Of a stretch of DNA of 64,000 bases, positions 37,969-49,038 are shown piece after piece. A program made the translations under genes and the position numbers. The stretch is from WHSO01 sp963732875. GTDB lineage: Bacteria > Pseudomonadota > Alphaproteobacteria > SMXQ01. The notes below the pieces were generated by a model, which saw only the letters and a program-made list of their open reading frames with translations, did not search any database and had not been told where the DNA came from. Position 1 is the stretch's first letter, and every line of letters begins with the position of its first letter. The stretch covers positions 62,001 to 126,000 of the forward strand of contig CAVTBD010000001.1 in NCBI GenBank assembly GCA_963732875.1. Reading direction: 5' to 3'.

Positions 37969-38865
37969 TCAGGCCCGGGGTCCCTTATCCATGTCGCGGT
38001 GGCTCACGTCAACCGTATGGCATGCGTCGCGGAGCCACTGGGCCAGCTTTTCCGCCACGAACACCGAGCGGTGGCGACCGCCGGTGCAGCCGACGGCGAT
38101 GGTGAGGTAGCTCTTGCCCTCGCGCACGTAGCCCGGCAGCAGCACGCCGAGCAGCCCGGTCAACGCGGTGAAGAACGGCCGGTAGGCCGGGTCGTCCTCG
38201 ATAAAGGCGGCGCAGGCCGGATCGAGGCCGGTGAGCGGGCGCAGGTCGTCCTGGTAGTGGGGATTGGTGAGGAAGCGTACGTCGAACACCAGGTCGGCCT
38301 CGCGCGGAACGCCGTGACGGTAGGAGAACGAGGTCACGAACACGGTGAGCCCGGGCGCGCCGGAAAGGCGGAAGTGCCCAGCGAGCACCCGGCGCAGTTC
38401 GCCGAGCGCAAGATCGGTGGTATCGATCACGAGGTCGGCACGCTCGCGCAGTCCGGCGAGCAGACGCCGTTCCTGGGCGATGCCGTCCATCACGGGCCGG
38501 TCGATGGCGAGCGGATGCGGCCGCCGGGTCTCGGTGAAGCGCCGGCGCAGCACCTCGTCGGCAGAATCGAGAAACACCAGCCGCACCACGAAGCCGCCGT
38601 CCGCCATCAGACGGTCCATGCCGTCGAGCAGCGACGCCACGGCGAAGTCGCGGGTCCGCACGTCCACCCCGACGGCGAGGTTGCGCCGTGCCGAGGGATC
38701 CGCGCCGGCAAGCAGGCCGAGCAGCATCAGGGGCATGTTGTCGACCGCTTCGTAGCCCATGTCCTCAAGCGTCTTGAGCGCCGATGAGCGGCCCGCCCCC
38801 GACATGCCCGTCACCAGCACCAGGACCGGCGCGTCACGACCGCTATGGACGGTGGCGGCGGTCAT
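37969..38865 (-). CDS. rapZ: RapZ-like RNase adapter / nucleotide-binding protein
   Basis: This 298-residue P-loop protein has the Walker-like GMSGAGRSSAL at about residues 20-30, DNMPLMLLG, and the C-terminal GCTGGRHRSVFVAEKLA. In Escherichia coli RapZ directs RNase E to the GlmZ sRNA and senses glucosamine-6-phosphate; the role in alphaproteobacteria is less clear. It follows hprK and precedes the EIIA gene, as usual in the class. Confidence 0.93.
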   Translation of the reverse strand: MTAATVHSGRDAPVLVLVTGMSGAGRSSALKTLEDMGYEAVDNMPLMLLGLLAGADPSARRNLAVGVDVRTRDFAVASLLDGMDRLMADGGFVVRLVFLDSADEVLRRRFTETRRPHPLAIDRPVMDGIAQERRLLAGLRERADLVIDTTDLALGELRRVLAGHFRLSGAPGLTVFVTSFSYRHGVPREADLVFDVRFLTNPHYQDDLRPLTGLDPACAAFIEDDPAYRPFFTALTGLLGVLLPGYVREGKSYLTIAVGCTGGRHRSVFVAEKLAQWLRDACHTVDVSHRDMDKGPRA

Positions 38866-38935
38866 CGCGGGGACGGCGATGCGCGGGCCACGGAAGCGGC
38901 CGCAGGAACACGCACGTCACGGGGGGATATCGGGA

Positions 38936-39397
38936 TCATAGGCCGGCCATTATAGACCCCGGGCCGAGGCCGGCGGCAAGGCGCAGCTTGGCGGGCGCGG
39001 ACGCAGCGAACGGATCGAGCCGGGCCAGCGGCACCGCCACGCCGACCAGCTCGACCTGTGCGGGTTCGGGCAACCGTTCGACCTCGGCCGGCGGCACCAG
39101 GTCGCACACGAGGCGGACCACGGCACGGTCGGCAACGACCGCGGCATCGAGCCGAACGATGCCGACGCCGCGCACTTCCAGCAGACCGGCGAGCGCCGCT
39201 GGCGCCCGCGCGACCGCCGTGCCGTCCTCCCGCGTGAGCCGCACCCGATCGTCGGCGACCAGCTTTGCCCCCGCCTCGATCAGGCGCAGGGCGAGATCGG
39301 ACTTGCCGGCCCCGGGCGCGCCGCGCAGCAGGATGCCGATGCCGTCGAGCGCCACGCAGGTGGCATGGAGCTCGTTCCCGGTTGGCGCATCAGCCAC
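38936..39397 (-). CDS. hprK: HPr kinase/phosphorylase, short alphaproteobacterial form
   Basis: This 153-residue protein consists only of the kinase domain; the N-terminal domain of the Bacillus enzyme is absent, which is normal in this class. Walker A is GAPGAGKS (residues 26-33), followed by LVADDRVRL and LLEVRGVGIVRL. It phosphorylates HPr on Ser in response to ATP and Pi. The GTG at 39397 overlaps the chvG stop by 8 bases, so it is likely co-translated with the two-component system. Confidence 0.9.
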   Translation of the reverse strand: MADAPTGNELHATCVALDGIGILLRGAPGAGKSDLALRLIEAGAKLVADDRVRLTREDGTAVARAPAALAGLLEVRGVGIVRLDAAVVADRAVVRLVCDLVPPAEVERLPEPAQVELVGVAVPLARLDPFAASAPAKLRLAAGLGPGSIMAGL

Positions 39398-41186
39398 CGC
39401 GCACGGCCAGCAGCTGAACGGTGAAGCGCGCGCCGGTGACACGACCCTCGGTGACGATGTTCTCGGCCCAGATGCGGCCGCGATGCGCTTCCACGATCTG
39501 CTTCGAGATCGACAGGCCGAGGCCGGAGTGGGTGCCGAACTTCTCGCCCGCCGGGCGCTCGGTGTAGAAGCGGTTGAAGATCGCCTCGAACTTACCTTCC
39601 GGCAGACCGGGCCCCTGGTCCTCGATGATGGCGAACACCTTGGCCCCCTCGATGCGCCCGCCGATGCGGATTTCGCCCCGGGGGGCGAGAACGACACCGC
39701 ATTGGCGATCAGGTTGCGGAATACCTGGGCGAGCCGGTCCTCGATGCCGCGCACCATGATCGGCGCCCCTTCGGGCAGGTCGAGGACCAGTTTCGGCGCG
39801 GCCGCGCCGCGCACGTCGGCGGCGGTCTGTTCGACCTGGGCGAGGGTCGTCAGCAGGCCGGTAAGATCGACCCGGCTGAGCCGGGCGCGGCCGAGCTCGG
39901 CGTCGAGACGCGAGGCGCCGGAGATGTCGGAGATCAGCCGGTCGAGGCGCTGCACGTCGTCGAGGATGATGCCCATGAGGCGGCGCTGCTTGACCGGATC
40001 ATCGACCCGCGAGGCGGTCTCGACGGCGCTGCGCAGGCTCGACAGCGGATTCTTGATCTCATGGGCGACGTCGGCGGCGAAGCCCTCGATCGCCACCACC
40101 CGCGCCCACAGTGCCTCGGTCATGTGGCGCAGCGCGCCCGAAAGCGCACCGATCTCGTCGCCGCGCCCGGTCAGGTCGGGAATCTCGGCGCCCGCGCCTG
40201 CGCCCGCGCGCACCGCGTCGGCGGCCGCGGCAAGGCGGCGCACCGGGCGCGCGATGGTGCCGGCAAGCCACAGCGACAGCGCCACGATCACCACCAGCAT
40301 GACGCCGAGCACGGTCAGTATCTCGACACGCACGTCCCGCAGGGCCGCCTCGATGTCGGCGGAACCGGACGACAGCATGAGCGCCCCCAGCACCTGCTTG
40401 TAGCGCTGCACCGGCACCGCCACCGACAGCACGAGGCCGCCGTCGGACAGCTCGTGCACCGAGCGCCCGACCTCGCCGGTGAGCGCCTTCTGGGCCTCGG
40501 GGAAGTTGCTGGCAAGCTGGGACGGATTGTCCTCGTAGGGCGGATAGTGGGGGCCGGTGGGCAGCAGCGAGACCAGCCAGTCATAGGCATCGAGCATCGC
40601 CCAGATCACCCTGTTGCCGGTGCGCGGCGGCGGCAGGGGCGCCACTTCGACGCCGCCGCGCACCATGCCGATGTATTGCGAATCGGCGATCAGGTCGCCG
40701 TTGGCGGCGAACAGGCGCGCGCGCAGGCGTGCCGGCACGGCAAGGCGGCGCACCATCGGGCGGGCCAGCGCCGTGAGCGTGTCCTGGCCCGCCACCGGGT
40801 TCGAGATCACCGCGGCCTCGCCCAGCGCGGCGGCGAAGATGCCGCCCTGGATCGTCAGCGAGTTCGAGCTGGGCATCGACCAGGTTCTGCTTGTAGCGGT
40901 CGAGATAGAGCAGCCCCATGGCAAGCATCAGCACCGCCACCATGTTGACGGCGAGCACGCGCCAGGTAAGCGAGCGCGGCCGGATGCAGCCGGCATGGGC
41001 GAAAACCGCCGGCAGCACCGCCCACCAGCCGCCGGCGCCCGTGGCCCGGGCGGGCGGGCGGGCGTGATCGGTGCGGGCATGGCCACGGCGGCGCGCAGCC
41101 GCCGAGGCGCGCCGGGAATCAGGACCGATGTCGGGCGCCGACGGGACCGGAGCGTCAGTTTTCGCGGTATCGGTAACCAAGGCCAT
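39390..41186 (-). CDS. chvG: ChvG sensor histidine kinase (two apparent frameshifts)
   Basis: ChvG is a membrane kinase for acid and cell-envelope stress that phosphorylates ChvI. Order: cytoplasmic N-terminus, TM (LTWRVLAVNMVAVLMLAMGLLYL), periplasmic stimulus domain, second TM and HAMP (TVLGVMLVVIVALSLWLAGTIARPVRRLA), HisKA (GFAADVAHEIKNPLSSLRSA) and ATPase (EDQGPGLPEG, SGLGLSISKQIVEA). An extra base near 40862 and a missing G in a C6G4 run near 39684 break the frame, while protein sequence on each side is good. The ATG at 41186 overlaps chvI by 32 bases; the true start is uncertain. Confidence 0.88.
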
Positions 41187-41868
41187 ACAGCGTCTCGATC
41201 TGGGCAAAATCGTCGTCGATCCGCTTGAACTTGCGCCGGAGCCGCTTGATGTGGCTGTCCACGGTCCGGTCCTCGACATAGATGTGCTCGCCATAGGCCG
41301 CGTCCATGAGCTGATCGCGGGTCTTGACGTGGCCTGGGCGCGAGGCGAGCGCTTCCAGGATCAGGAACTCGGTGACGGTGAGCTGCACCGGGCGGCTCTT
41401 CCAGGTGCACAGGTGGCGGGTCGGATCGAGGGTCAACTCGCCGCGCGCGATGGTGCCTTCCTGGGGTTCGGTATCCCCCGGCTTGGGCACCGGCGCGGGG
41501 CCGAGATCGACACGCCGGAGCAGTGCGCGGATGCGTTCGATCAGCAGGCGCTGGGAGAACGGCTTGCGGATATAGTCGTCGGCGCCCATGCGGAAGCCAA
41601 GCAGCTCATCCACTTCGTCGTCCTTGGACGTGAGGAAGATCACCGGCATCTGCGAGTTGCGGCGGATGCGGTTCAGGAGCTCCATGCCGTCCATGCGCGG
41701 CATCTTGATATCGAGGATGGCAAGGTCGACCGGATGCGATGCAATGCCCTCCAGGGCCTTGGCACCGTCGGTATAAGTATCGACCTTGAAGCCTTCCGCC
41801 TCGAGGGAGATCGAAACCGAAGTGAGGATGTTCTGGTCGTCGTCGACCAGTGCGATGGTCCGGGCCAA
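41155..41868 (-). CDS. chvI: ChvI response regulator
   Basis: This 237-residue OmpR/PhoB-type regulator has a receiver domain with phospho-acceptor Asp53 (LAILDIKMPRMDG), FLTSKDDEVDELLG and IRKPFS, then a winged-helix DNA-binding domain (DRTVDSHIKRLRRKFK). The start is TTG at 41868, chosen because AAGGAG lies 6 bases upstream and the family begins there. In Agrobacterium ChvI controls pckA and acid-response genes. pckA lies on the other side of an inserted segment. Confidence 0.94.
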   Translation of the reverse strand: MARTIALVDDDQNILTSVSISLEAEGFKVDTYTDGAKALEGIASHPVDLAILDIKMPRMDGMELLNRIRRNSQMPVIFLTSKDDEVDELLGFRMGADDYIRKPFSQRLLIERIRALLRRVDLGPAPVPKPGDTEPQEGTIARGELTLDPTRHLCTWKSRPVQLTVTEFLILEALASRPGHVKTRDQLMDAAYGEHIYVEDRTVDSHIKRLRRKFKRIDDDFAQIETLYGLGYRYREN

Positions 41869-42077
41869 CCTTGTCTCCTTGCCGCCGTGCTTGTTGCCGC
41901 CGTGCCTGGCCCCCTGGTGCCGGGCGGCATTTTTGCACAAACCGCGAACGGTACCAAAAAGAAAGCGGGAATGGGGCTATTTGAGGGCAAGGACGGGGCC
42001 CGGGTAGTGGGTCAGTCTGAAAATGGACAGGGTTGACAGGGCTGGAATAGTCCCCGATCCGATGCCATATTTCTTAT

Positions 42078-42326
42078 ATGAGTATTGGGGCTACAAAGAT
42101 CGGAGGCCAAGTCATTGCCATTGAGATACCGCGCATGGGAGGCGGTAAGCCCTTAGTCGCGCCCCTTGTCGTGGCGGAACCTGATCCAGAAAAGGCCGAA
42201 AGCATCGTCCGGGCGGTCGCCTATCCTGGGGAGATTGTGAAGGTGATGGGTCCACTGCCGCAGTCGGATATAGATCGATACGGCCTAAAGCCTGGCGAAA
42301 TGACCCATTGGCGGTGGTTCCCGTGA
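42078..42326 (+). CDS. Hypothetical passenger protein inside the IS element
   Basis: An 82-residue protein (MSIGATKIGGQVIAIEIPR...) of unknown family. It has no signal peptide or membrane segment. Features include a Pro/Glu-rich middle and the end YGLKPGEMTHWRWFP. Base composition is lower in GC than the neighbours, consistent with transfer. No Shine-Dalgarno is visible. Its stop overlaps the next short ORF (GTGA), a sign that the two came as a coupled pair. Confidence 0.5.
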   Translation: MSIGATKIGGQVIAIEIPRMGGGKPLVAPLVVAEPDPEKAESIVRAVAYPGEIVKVMGPLPQSDIDRYGLKPGEMTHWRWFP

Positions 42327-42502
42327 CTACTCGACCAAAACGCCCTAGAGACACAAACAAACTGGCAAAGCCTTGCCTAGAAAGGCCAAATTCCTTCGCA
42401 GCCAAGTTGGCAATATCTTTGCCAGCCAAAGTGTGTCGCAGCTCGCAAGGAACCATTCAACGGCAACCCGGACCCGCGCCATATCAGCACGTCCTACGTT
42501 GA
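42323..42502 (+). pseudogene. Truncated ORF of the RPRDxxxLAK type
   Basis: GTG at 42323 overlaps the stop of the preceding ORF. The first 16 residues, VTTRPKRPRDTNKLAK, resemble the start of a widespread small protein of unknown function (RPRDPxQLAKLIVDIATG, from memory). After that the sequence loses resemblance and runs into the transposase fragment out of frame, so the gene looks cut. Confidence 0.45.
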
Positions 42503-42785
42503 GCGGGCCAACCTCACCATGCGGATGCACATGCGCCGCTTTACCCGGCTGACCAATGCGTTCTCAAAGAAGGTCGAGAACCACGCCCATGCCGTGGCGC
42601 TGCACTTCATGTTCTACAATTTCGTCCGTATCCATAAGAGCCTTCGGGTCACGCCCGCGATGGCCGCAGGGGTCACGGATCGCCTTTGGGAACTGTCTGA
42701 TATCGTGGCGCTGGTCGAAGCCCGCGAAGCGGAACAGCCGCAAAAGCGCGGACCCTATAAGAAGCGGGTTCAAATTTCAGACTGA
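42459..42785 (+). pseudogene. C-terminal fragment of IS1-type transposase
   Basis: In frame from about 42459 it reads NGNPDPRHISTSYVERANL, then RRFTRLTNAFSKKVENHAHA and FYNFVRIHKSLRVTPAMAAGVTDRLWEL. This is the end of the transposase including the catalytic Glu (YVERANL). The N-terminal two-thirds with the first two acidic residues is missing. A start at 42519 (MRMHMRR) is possible but would not yield a working enzyme. Confidence 0.8.
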
Positions 42786-42878
42786 CCCACTACCGGGGCC
42801 CGGCGCACCTTGACTCGCGCCGGATGCCAAGCGCTAAATCCCGAGGGCGTGAGGACGCTCGTATGGGGGAGCCAAGAC

Positions 42879-43094
42879 ATGTCAGCACCAGGGATCACCG
42901 CGTCGGGAATCTCTCATGCCAGCGCCGGCCGGGGCCGGATCGCGATCGCCCGTCCCGGAGAACGGGTGCTTGCCGCCGTGATCGCGATCACACTGGGCAT
43001 GGTGCTGGTCTACACGGTCGGTTTCGCCCGTCCGCACGCGCTTCACAACGCCGCCCAAGACGCCCGCCACGCCTTCACCTTTCCCTGCCATTAG
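42879..43094 (+). CDS. cbtB: CbtB, cobalt transporter subunit
   Basis: This 71-residue protein has one transmembrane helix (VLAAVIAITLGMVLVYTVGF) and the family tail ARPHALHNAAQDARHAF, ending FPCH; the His residues probably bind metal. CbtB and CbtA form a proposed cobalt uptake system linked to B12 synthesis. The ATG at 42879 was preferred over an upstream start. A B12 riboswitch, common ahead of cbtBA, was not found here. Confidence 0.85.
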   Translation: MSAPGITASGISHASAGRGRIAIARPGERVLAAVIAITLGMVLVYTVGFARPHALHNAAQDARHAFTFPCH

Positions 43095-43106
43095 CGGAGC
43101 GCGACA

Positions 43107-43823
43107 GTGATCCAACGCGTTCTGCTTGCCGGGCTGCTCGCCGGCGCGATCGCTGGTGCGGCGAGCTTCGCGCTACAGGCCGCCTTCATCACGCCCATGA
43201 TCCAAGCCGCGGAACGCTACCAAAGCGCTCCCGCCGGCGGTCATCCGGGGCCGGCGCTTCCGGCAGCTTCCGAAAGGACGGTCGAGGACGGGTCCCCTGC
43301 CGACACCGGCCACCGCCGCCGCGGCTGGCAGCCCGAGGACGGGCTCGAGCGCACCGCCTATACTCTTGCCGCCGATCTCGGCATCGGCATCGGCTTCGCC
43401 CTGCTGCTGGCGGGCGTGATGACGGTACGCCGCGACGGTGGCTGGCGCCGGGGCCTGGTATGGGGCTGTGCCGGCTTCGCCGTGTTTCACCTAGCCCCCA
43501 CCATGGGGCTGCCGCCCAAGCTGCCGGGCATGGCCTCGGCGCCCCTGTGGGCCTGCCAGCTATGGTGGCTGGAGACCGCCACAGCGACCGCCGCCGGGCT
43601 GTTCTGCGCGCTGTTCGGACGCTTTACCGTGCTGCGTGTACTGGGGATCGCCCTGATCGCCCTGCCCCATGTGATCGGCGCCCCCCAGCCCGACATGCCG
43701 GGGCTGCCCATGCCGGCCCTGATGGTCGGGCGCTACGTCGCCCAGACCCTGGGTGTTGCCGCTCTGTTCTGGGTCCTGCTGGGGGGCCTGACGGGGCACT
43801 TGCTGGCGCGCAGGCGCGGCTAG
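43107..43823 (+). CDS. cbtA: CbtA, cobalt transporter subunit
   Basis: This 238-residue membrane protein has about five transmembrane segments (LLAGLLAGAIAGAASFALQ near the start; LWWLETATATAAGLFCALFG; TLGVAALFWVLLGGLTGHLL at the end) and the family motif FAVFHLAPTMGLPPKLPG. It starts with GTG 13 bases after cbtB, with GGAG upstream. Its TAG stop is the first three bases of a palindromic repeat. Confidence 0.85.
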   Translation: MIQRVLLAGLLAGAIAGAASFALQAAFITPMIQAAERYQSAPAGGHPGPALPAASERTVEDGSPADTGHRRRGWQPEDGLERTAYTLAADLGIGIGFALLLAGVMTVRRDGGWRRGLVWGCAGFAVFHLAPTMGLPPKLPGMASAPLWACQLWWLETATATAAGLFCALFGRFTVLRVLGIALIALPHVIGAPQPDMPGLPMPALMVGRYVAQTLGVAALFWVLLGGLTGHLLARRRG

Positions 43824-43869
43824 AGCAGGGTCGGTTCAGATTGACCCAATCTGAACCGACCCTGCTCTA
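43821..43869. repeat. Perfect palindrome with 23-bp arms at the cbtA stop
   Basis: Arms 43821-43843 and 43847-43869 with a 3-base loop; tips are TAGAGC/GCTCTA. The first TAG is the cbtA stop. It could act as a terminator but has no T-run. Confidence 0.8.
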
Positions 43870-43881
43870 AACTTAAAATGC

Positions 43882-43931
43882 AGAGCCTGATTCACGGCTC
43901 AGGATCGTTCCGATCCGAGCCGATCAGGCTT
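43882..43931 (-). repeat. Dispersed palindromic repeat, copy 1 (reverse orientation)
   Basis: Same family as 54373-54425 and 60749-60801. Shared blocks include CCTGATCGGCTCGGATCGG and GGAACGAT; this copy reads in reverse and lacks one CTAG tip. It lies between the cbtA palindrome and pckA. Confidence 0.75.
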
Positions 43932-44067
43932 CTCGCCATGACCCACCCGGGACCCCCTTAAAAATCGGCGGAAACGGGCTTCTGGGGGGTGGCAATGGTA
44001 CCTTCAAATCCGTATATAAGAGGGCCTTGTGGGGTCCAGAGGGGCCCGGTAATGACGGGAGAGAGCA

Positions 44068-45675
<1,608 letters not shown>

Positions 45676-45696
45676 CGGCCCACCCCCGTTCCACGG

Positions 45697-45731
45697 AAAC
45701 GCGCCGGCCTGCCACGCAGGCCGGCGCGTTT
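45697..45731 (+). terminator. Terminator after pckA
   Basis: A perfect 16-bp stem (45697-45712 and 45716-45731, loop CAC) with AAA/TTT at the base, 21 bases after the pckA stop. Confidence 0.85.
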
Positions 45732-45749
45732 CGTCGTACCTCCTCCCCA

Positions 45750-45764
45750 TTAACGCATATTTAA
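45750..45764 (+). promoter_or_regulatory. CtrA-type binding site (TTAA-N7-TTAA)
   Basis: TTAACGCATATTTAA matches the full CtrA consensus. It lies 58 bases before the kinase ATG, a good place for a promoter-proximal site. Such sites are rare by chance at this GC content. Confidence 0.6.
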
Positions 45765-45822
45765 GTATGCGCGTGCTGAATTCCCCTGTTATGGCCCACG
45801 TAGCGAAGGGTCAGGGGGACGA

Positions 45823-47384
45823 ATGTCGACACGGGAAAAAGACGTCGTGACTGCGACGCTTGCGAGCGTCGCGCCGGATCACAGCGCCACTGTCCCGGCC
45901 ATGGATACGGCCGCTTACCAAGAGGTGCTGGGCTCCCTGATGCAGGGGGTCGCGGTGTTCGACGCCCGTGCCCGGCTGCGCTTCTTCAACCCCAAATTCG
46001 TCGAGCTGATGGTATTCCCCGAGGGCTTCGCGCGCCTCGGCATGGGGTTCGGGGAGATCGTCGCCCATAACCACGGGCGCGGCGTCGTCAATCACGGCGC
46101 GCCCGACGTGACGCTCGACCGGCTGGCCGAGCGCGTCCTCACGCGCGGCGGGGCATTCCGCGCCGAGATCGAGTTGCCGGGCGGCGACGTCCTCGCGCTC
46201 CGGCACGTGCCGCTCGCCGACGGCGGCTTCGTCAACACCTACACGCCGATCACCAGCCGCAGCCAGGCCGAGGCGAAGGCTCGGGCCAGCCTCGAGCTGC
46301 TGCAGGCCATCATCGACAACATGGCCGACGGTATCCGCGTGTACGACGCGGACCTCAAGCTGATCGCCTTCAACGCGCGCGCCTTCGAGTTCTTCGACTA
46401 TCCCCCGGAGCTCACGAAGCTCGGCGTGTCCTACGAGGATATCGCGCGTTTCAGCGAGCGGCGCGGCGACTACGTCGACGACGACTCCACCACGCGGGAA
46501 CGGATCGCGCGGGCACGCAACGCAACCGGTCGGTCCTCGGAGCAGGCCCTGCCCGACGGGCGGGTGATCCAGAAGCGGCGCAACGCGATGCCGGACGGCG
46601 GCTTCGTGAGCACCTATTCCGACATCACGGCGCTCAAGCAGGCCCAGGACGCGCTCGCCGACAAGGCGCGCGAGCTCGAGGTGGCGATGGAGGACCTGCG
46701 CCGCTCCAATACCGAGCTCGAGCAGTTCGCCTATGTCGCCTCCCACGACCTGCAGGAGCCGCTCCGCATGGTGGGCAGCTACTGCCAGCTGCTGGCGCGC
46801 CGCTACGCCGACAAGCTCGACGACGACGCACGCGAATTCATCGCCTTCGCGGTGGACGGTGCCGGGCGCATGCAGCGCCTGATCAACGACCTGCTGCTCT
46901 ATTCGCGGGTCGGCACACGCGGCAAGGAGCCGCAGGCCGTGGCGCTCGACGATATGCTGGACCGCGCACTCGCCAACCTCAAGATGGCGATCGAGGATGC
47001 CGACGGACGCGTTACCCACGACCCCCTGCCCACCATCATGGGCGACGACGTGCAGATGATCCAGCTGTTCCAGAACCTGATCGGCAACGCGCTCAAGTTC
47101 CACCGCGACGTGCCGCCCGAGGTCCACGTCGGCACGCGCGAGGAAGCGGGGCGCTGGCTGGTCTCGGTCAGCGACAACGGCATCGGCATGGAACCGGCCT
47201 ATTTCGAGCGCATCTTCCTGATCTTCCAGCGCCTCAACAAGCGCGGCGAATATCCAGGCACCGGCATCGGTCTCGCGATCTGCAAGAAGATCGTCGAGCG
47301 CCACGGCGGCCAGATCACGGTCGAATCCGAGCCCGGCCGCGGCAGCACCTTCACTTTCTCCCTTCCCAAGCACGGAGAGACCCC

Positions 47385-47388
<4 letters not shown>
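45823..47388 (+). CDS. PAS-domain sensor histidine kinase, phytochrome-type HisKA
   Basis: This 521-residue cytoplasmic kinase has two PAS_7-like domains (residues about 30-150 and 160-275, with GVAVFDARARLRFFNPKF and GIRVYDADLKLIAFN), a coiled linker, a HisKA domain with His308 in FAYVASHDLQEPLR, and an ATPase domain (DNGIGMEPAY, GTGIGLAICKKIVERHGG). No membrane segments. It overlaps the next gene by four bases (ATGA). The signal is unknown. Confidence 0.9.
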
Positions 47389-47843
<455 letters not shown>

Positions 47844-47865
47844 GCGAAAGCCGCCGCCGCCTGCC

Positions 47866-49014
47866 ATGAATGCCGACACCGCCATCTCGGTCCTCCTGGT
47901 CGAGGACAATCCCGGCGATGCCGGACTCGCCCGCGCGCTGCTGGCGGAGGTCGAGTTCGCCCGCTTCGCCGTGACGATCGCCGAGACCCTGGCGGAAGGC
48001 GTGGCACAGCTCGGCGTCGCACGCTTCGATGTCGTCCTGCTCGACCTGTCGCTGCCCGACGCCCACGATCTTCAGGGTATCGCCGCGATTTCGGCCGCGG
48101 ACACCGACATCCCGATCGTGGTGCTGACCGGCCTCAACGACCCCGAGGTCTCGACCCAGGCGGTGCAGGCCGGCGCCCAGGACTTCCTGGTCAAGGGCCA
48201 GGGCGACGGCAATCTGATGGCCCGCGCCATCCGTTACGCGATCGAGCGCAAGCGCGCCGAGAGCGCGTTGATCCGGGAAAAGGAGCGCGCCGAGATCGCC
48301 AACCGCTCGAAATCGGAGTTCCTCGCCAACATCAGCCATGAGCTGCGCACGCCGCTCAACGCCATCATCGGCTTTTCCGAGCTGATCGCGGGCGAGTTCA
48401 AGGGGCCGGTGGGCGAGCCCTGCTACAAGGACTACGCCGAGGACATCCGCGAAAGCGGCCTGCACCTGCTCAACATCATCAACGACCTGCTCGACATCTC
48501 GAAGATCGAGGCCGGCCGGGCGGAGCTGCACGACGAGGCCGTCGACATCGAGCGCGTGTTCCAGACCTGCATCACCTTCGTCATGGAGCGCGCCAGGGCG
48601 GGCGGGGTCAGCGTGTCGCTAGGCGCGCTCGGCGACCTGCCCCGGCTCCGGGCGGATGCGCGCATGATCAAGCAGATTCTGGTGAACCTGGTCTCCAACG
48701 CGGTCAAGTTCACGCCGACCGAGGGCCGCGTGCGTCTCGATGCCGGGATCGACGGCGACGGCTGGTTCACGGTCGCGGTCTCGGACACCGGCATCGGCAT
48801 CGCCGAGGAGGACATCCCGCGTGCGCTCACGCCGTTCAGCCAGATCGACAATTCCCTCGGCCGCCGCTACGAGGGCACCGGCCTCGGCCTCGCGCTCTCC
48901 AAGTCGCTGACCGAGCTCCACGACGGCACGCTCGCCATCACCAGCACCCTCGGCAAGGGCACCACGGTCACGGTACGCCTGCCGCCCCAGCGCATCCTGC
49001 GCGCGGCGTCCTGA
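47866..49014 (+). CDS. Receiver-histidine kinase hybrid
   Basis: This 382-residue protein has an N-terminal receiver domain (Asp60 in FDVVLLDLSLPDAHD), a linker helix (ERKRAESALIREKERAEIA), HisKA with His158 in FLANISHELRTPLN, and an ATPase domain (DTGIGIAEED, GTGLGLALSKSLTEL). A receiver ahead of the kinase suggests it is controlled by phosphorylation. It lies 22 bases after the Rcp1-like gene and ends 24 bases from polA, convergent. Confidence 0.9.
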   Translation: MNADTAISVLLVEDNPGDAGLARALLAEVEFARFAVTIAETLAEGVAQLGVARFDVVLLDLSLPDAHDLQGIAAISAADTDIPIVVLTGLNDPEVSTQAVQAGAQDFLVKGQGDGNLMARAIRYAIERKRAESALIREKERAEIANRSKSEFLANISHELRTPLNAIIGFSELIAGEFKGPVGEPCYKDYAEDIRESGLHLLNIINDLLDISKIEAGRAELHDEAVDIERVFQTCITFVMERARAGGVSVSLGALGDLPRLRADARMIKQILVNLVSNAVKFTPTEGRVRLDAGIDGDGWFTVAVSDTGIGIAEEDIPRALTPFSQIDNSLGRRYEGTGLGLALSKSLTELHDGTLAITSTLGKGTTVTVRLPPQRILRAAS

Positions 49015-49038
49015 TCGGGATTCAGTGCGCCTTCTGAT

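Larger units (their letters stand above)
42003..42794. mobile_element. IS1-like element, 792 bp, with truncated transposase and passenger ORFs
   Basis: The ends are perfect 20-bp inverted repeats starting GGTAGTGGGTCAGTCTGAAA (42003-42022 and 42775-42794), with an 8-bp target duplication. The right part encodes only the C-terminus of an IS1-type transposase, while the left half holds an unrelated ORF and a second short ORF. Such a derivative would need a full-length copy elsewhere to move. Its lower GC content contrasts with flanking genes. The family assignment is from the transposase fragment and duplication length. Confidence 0.82.
41995..42802. repeat. 8-bp target-site duplication flanking the IS element
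   Basis: GGGGCCCG occurs immediately before (41995-42002) and after (42795-42802) the element. The exact match implies a recent insertion. Confidence 0.8.

Noticed and set aside
42800..42878. Possible cobalamin riboswitch before cbtB
   Set aside because: The stretch is too short and lacks a recognisable B12 box; at most an eroded 3' part could remain.
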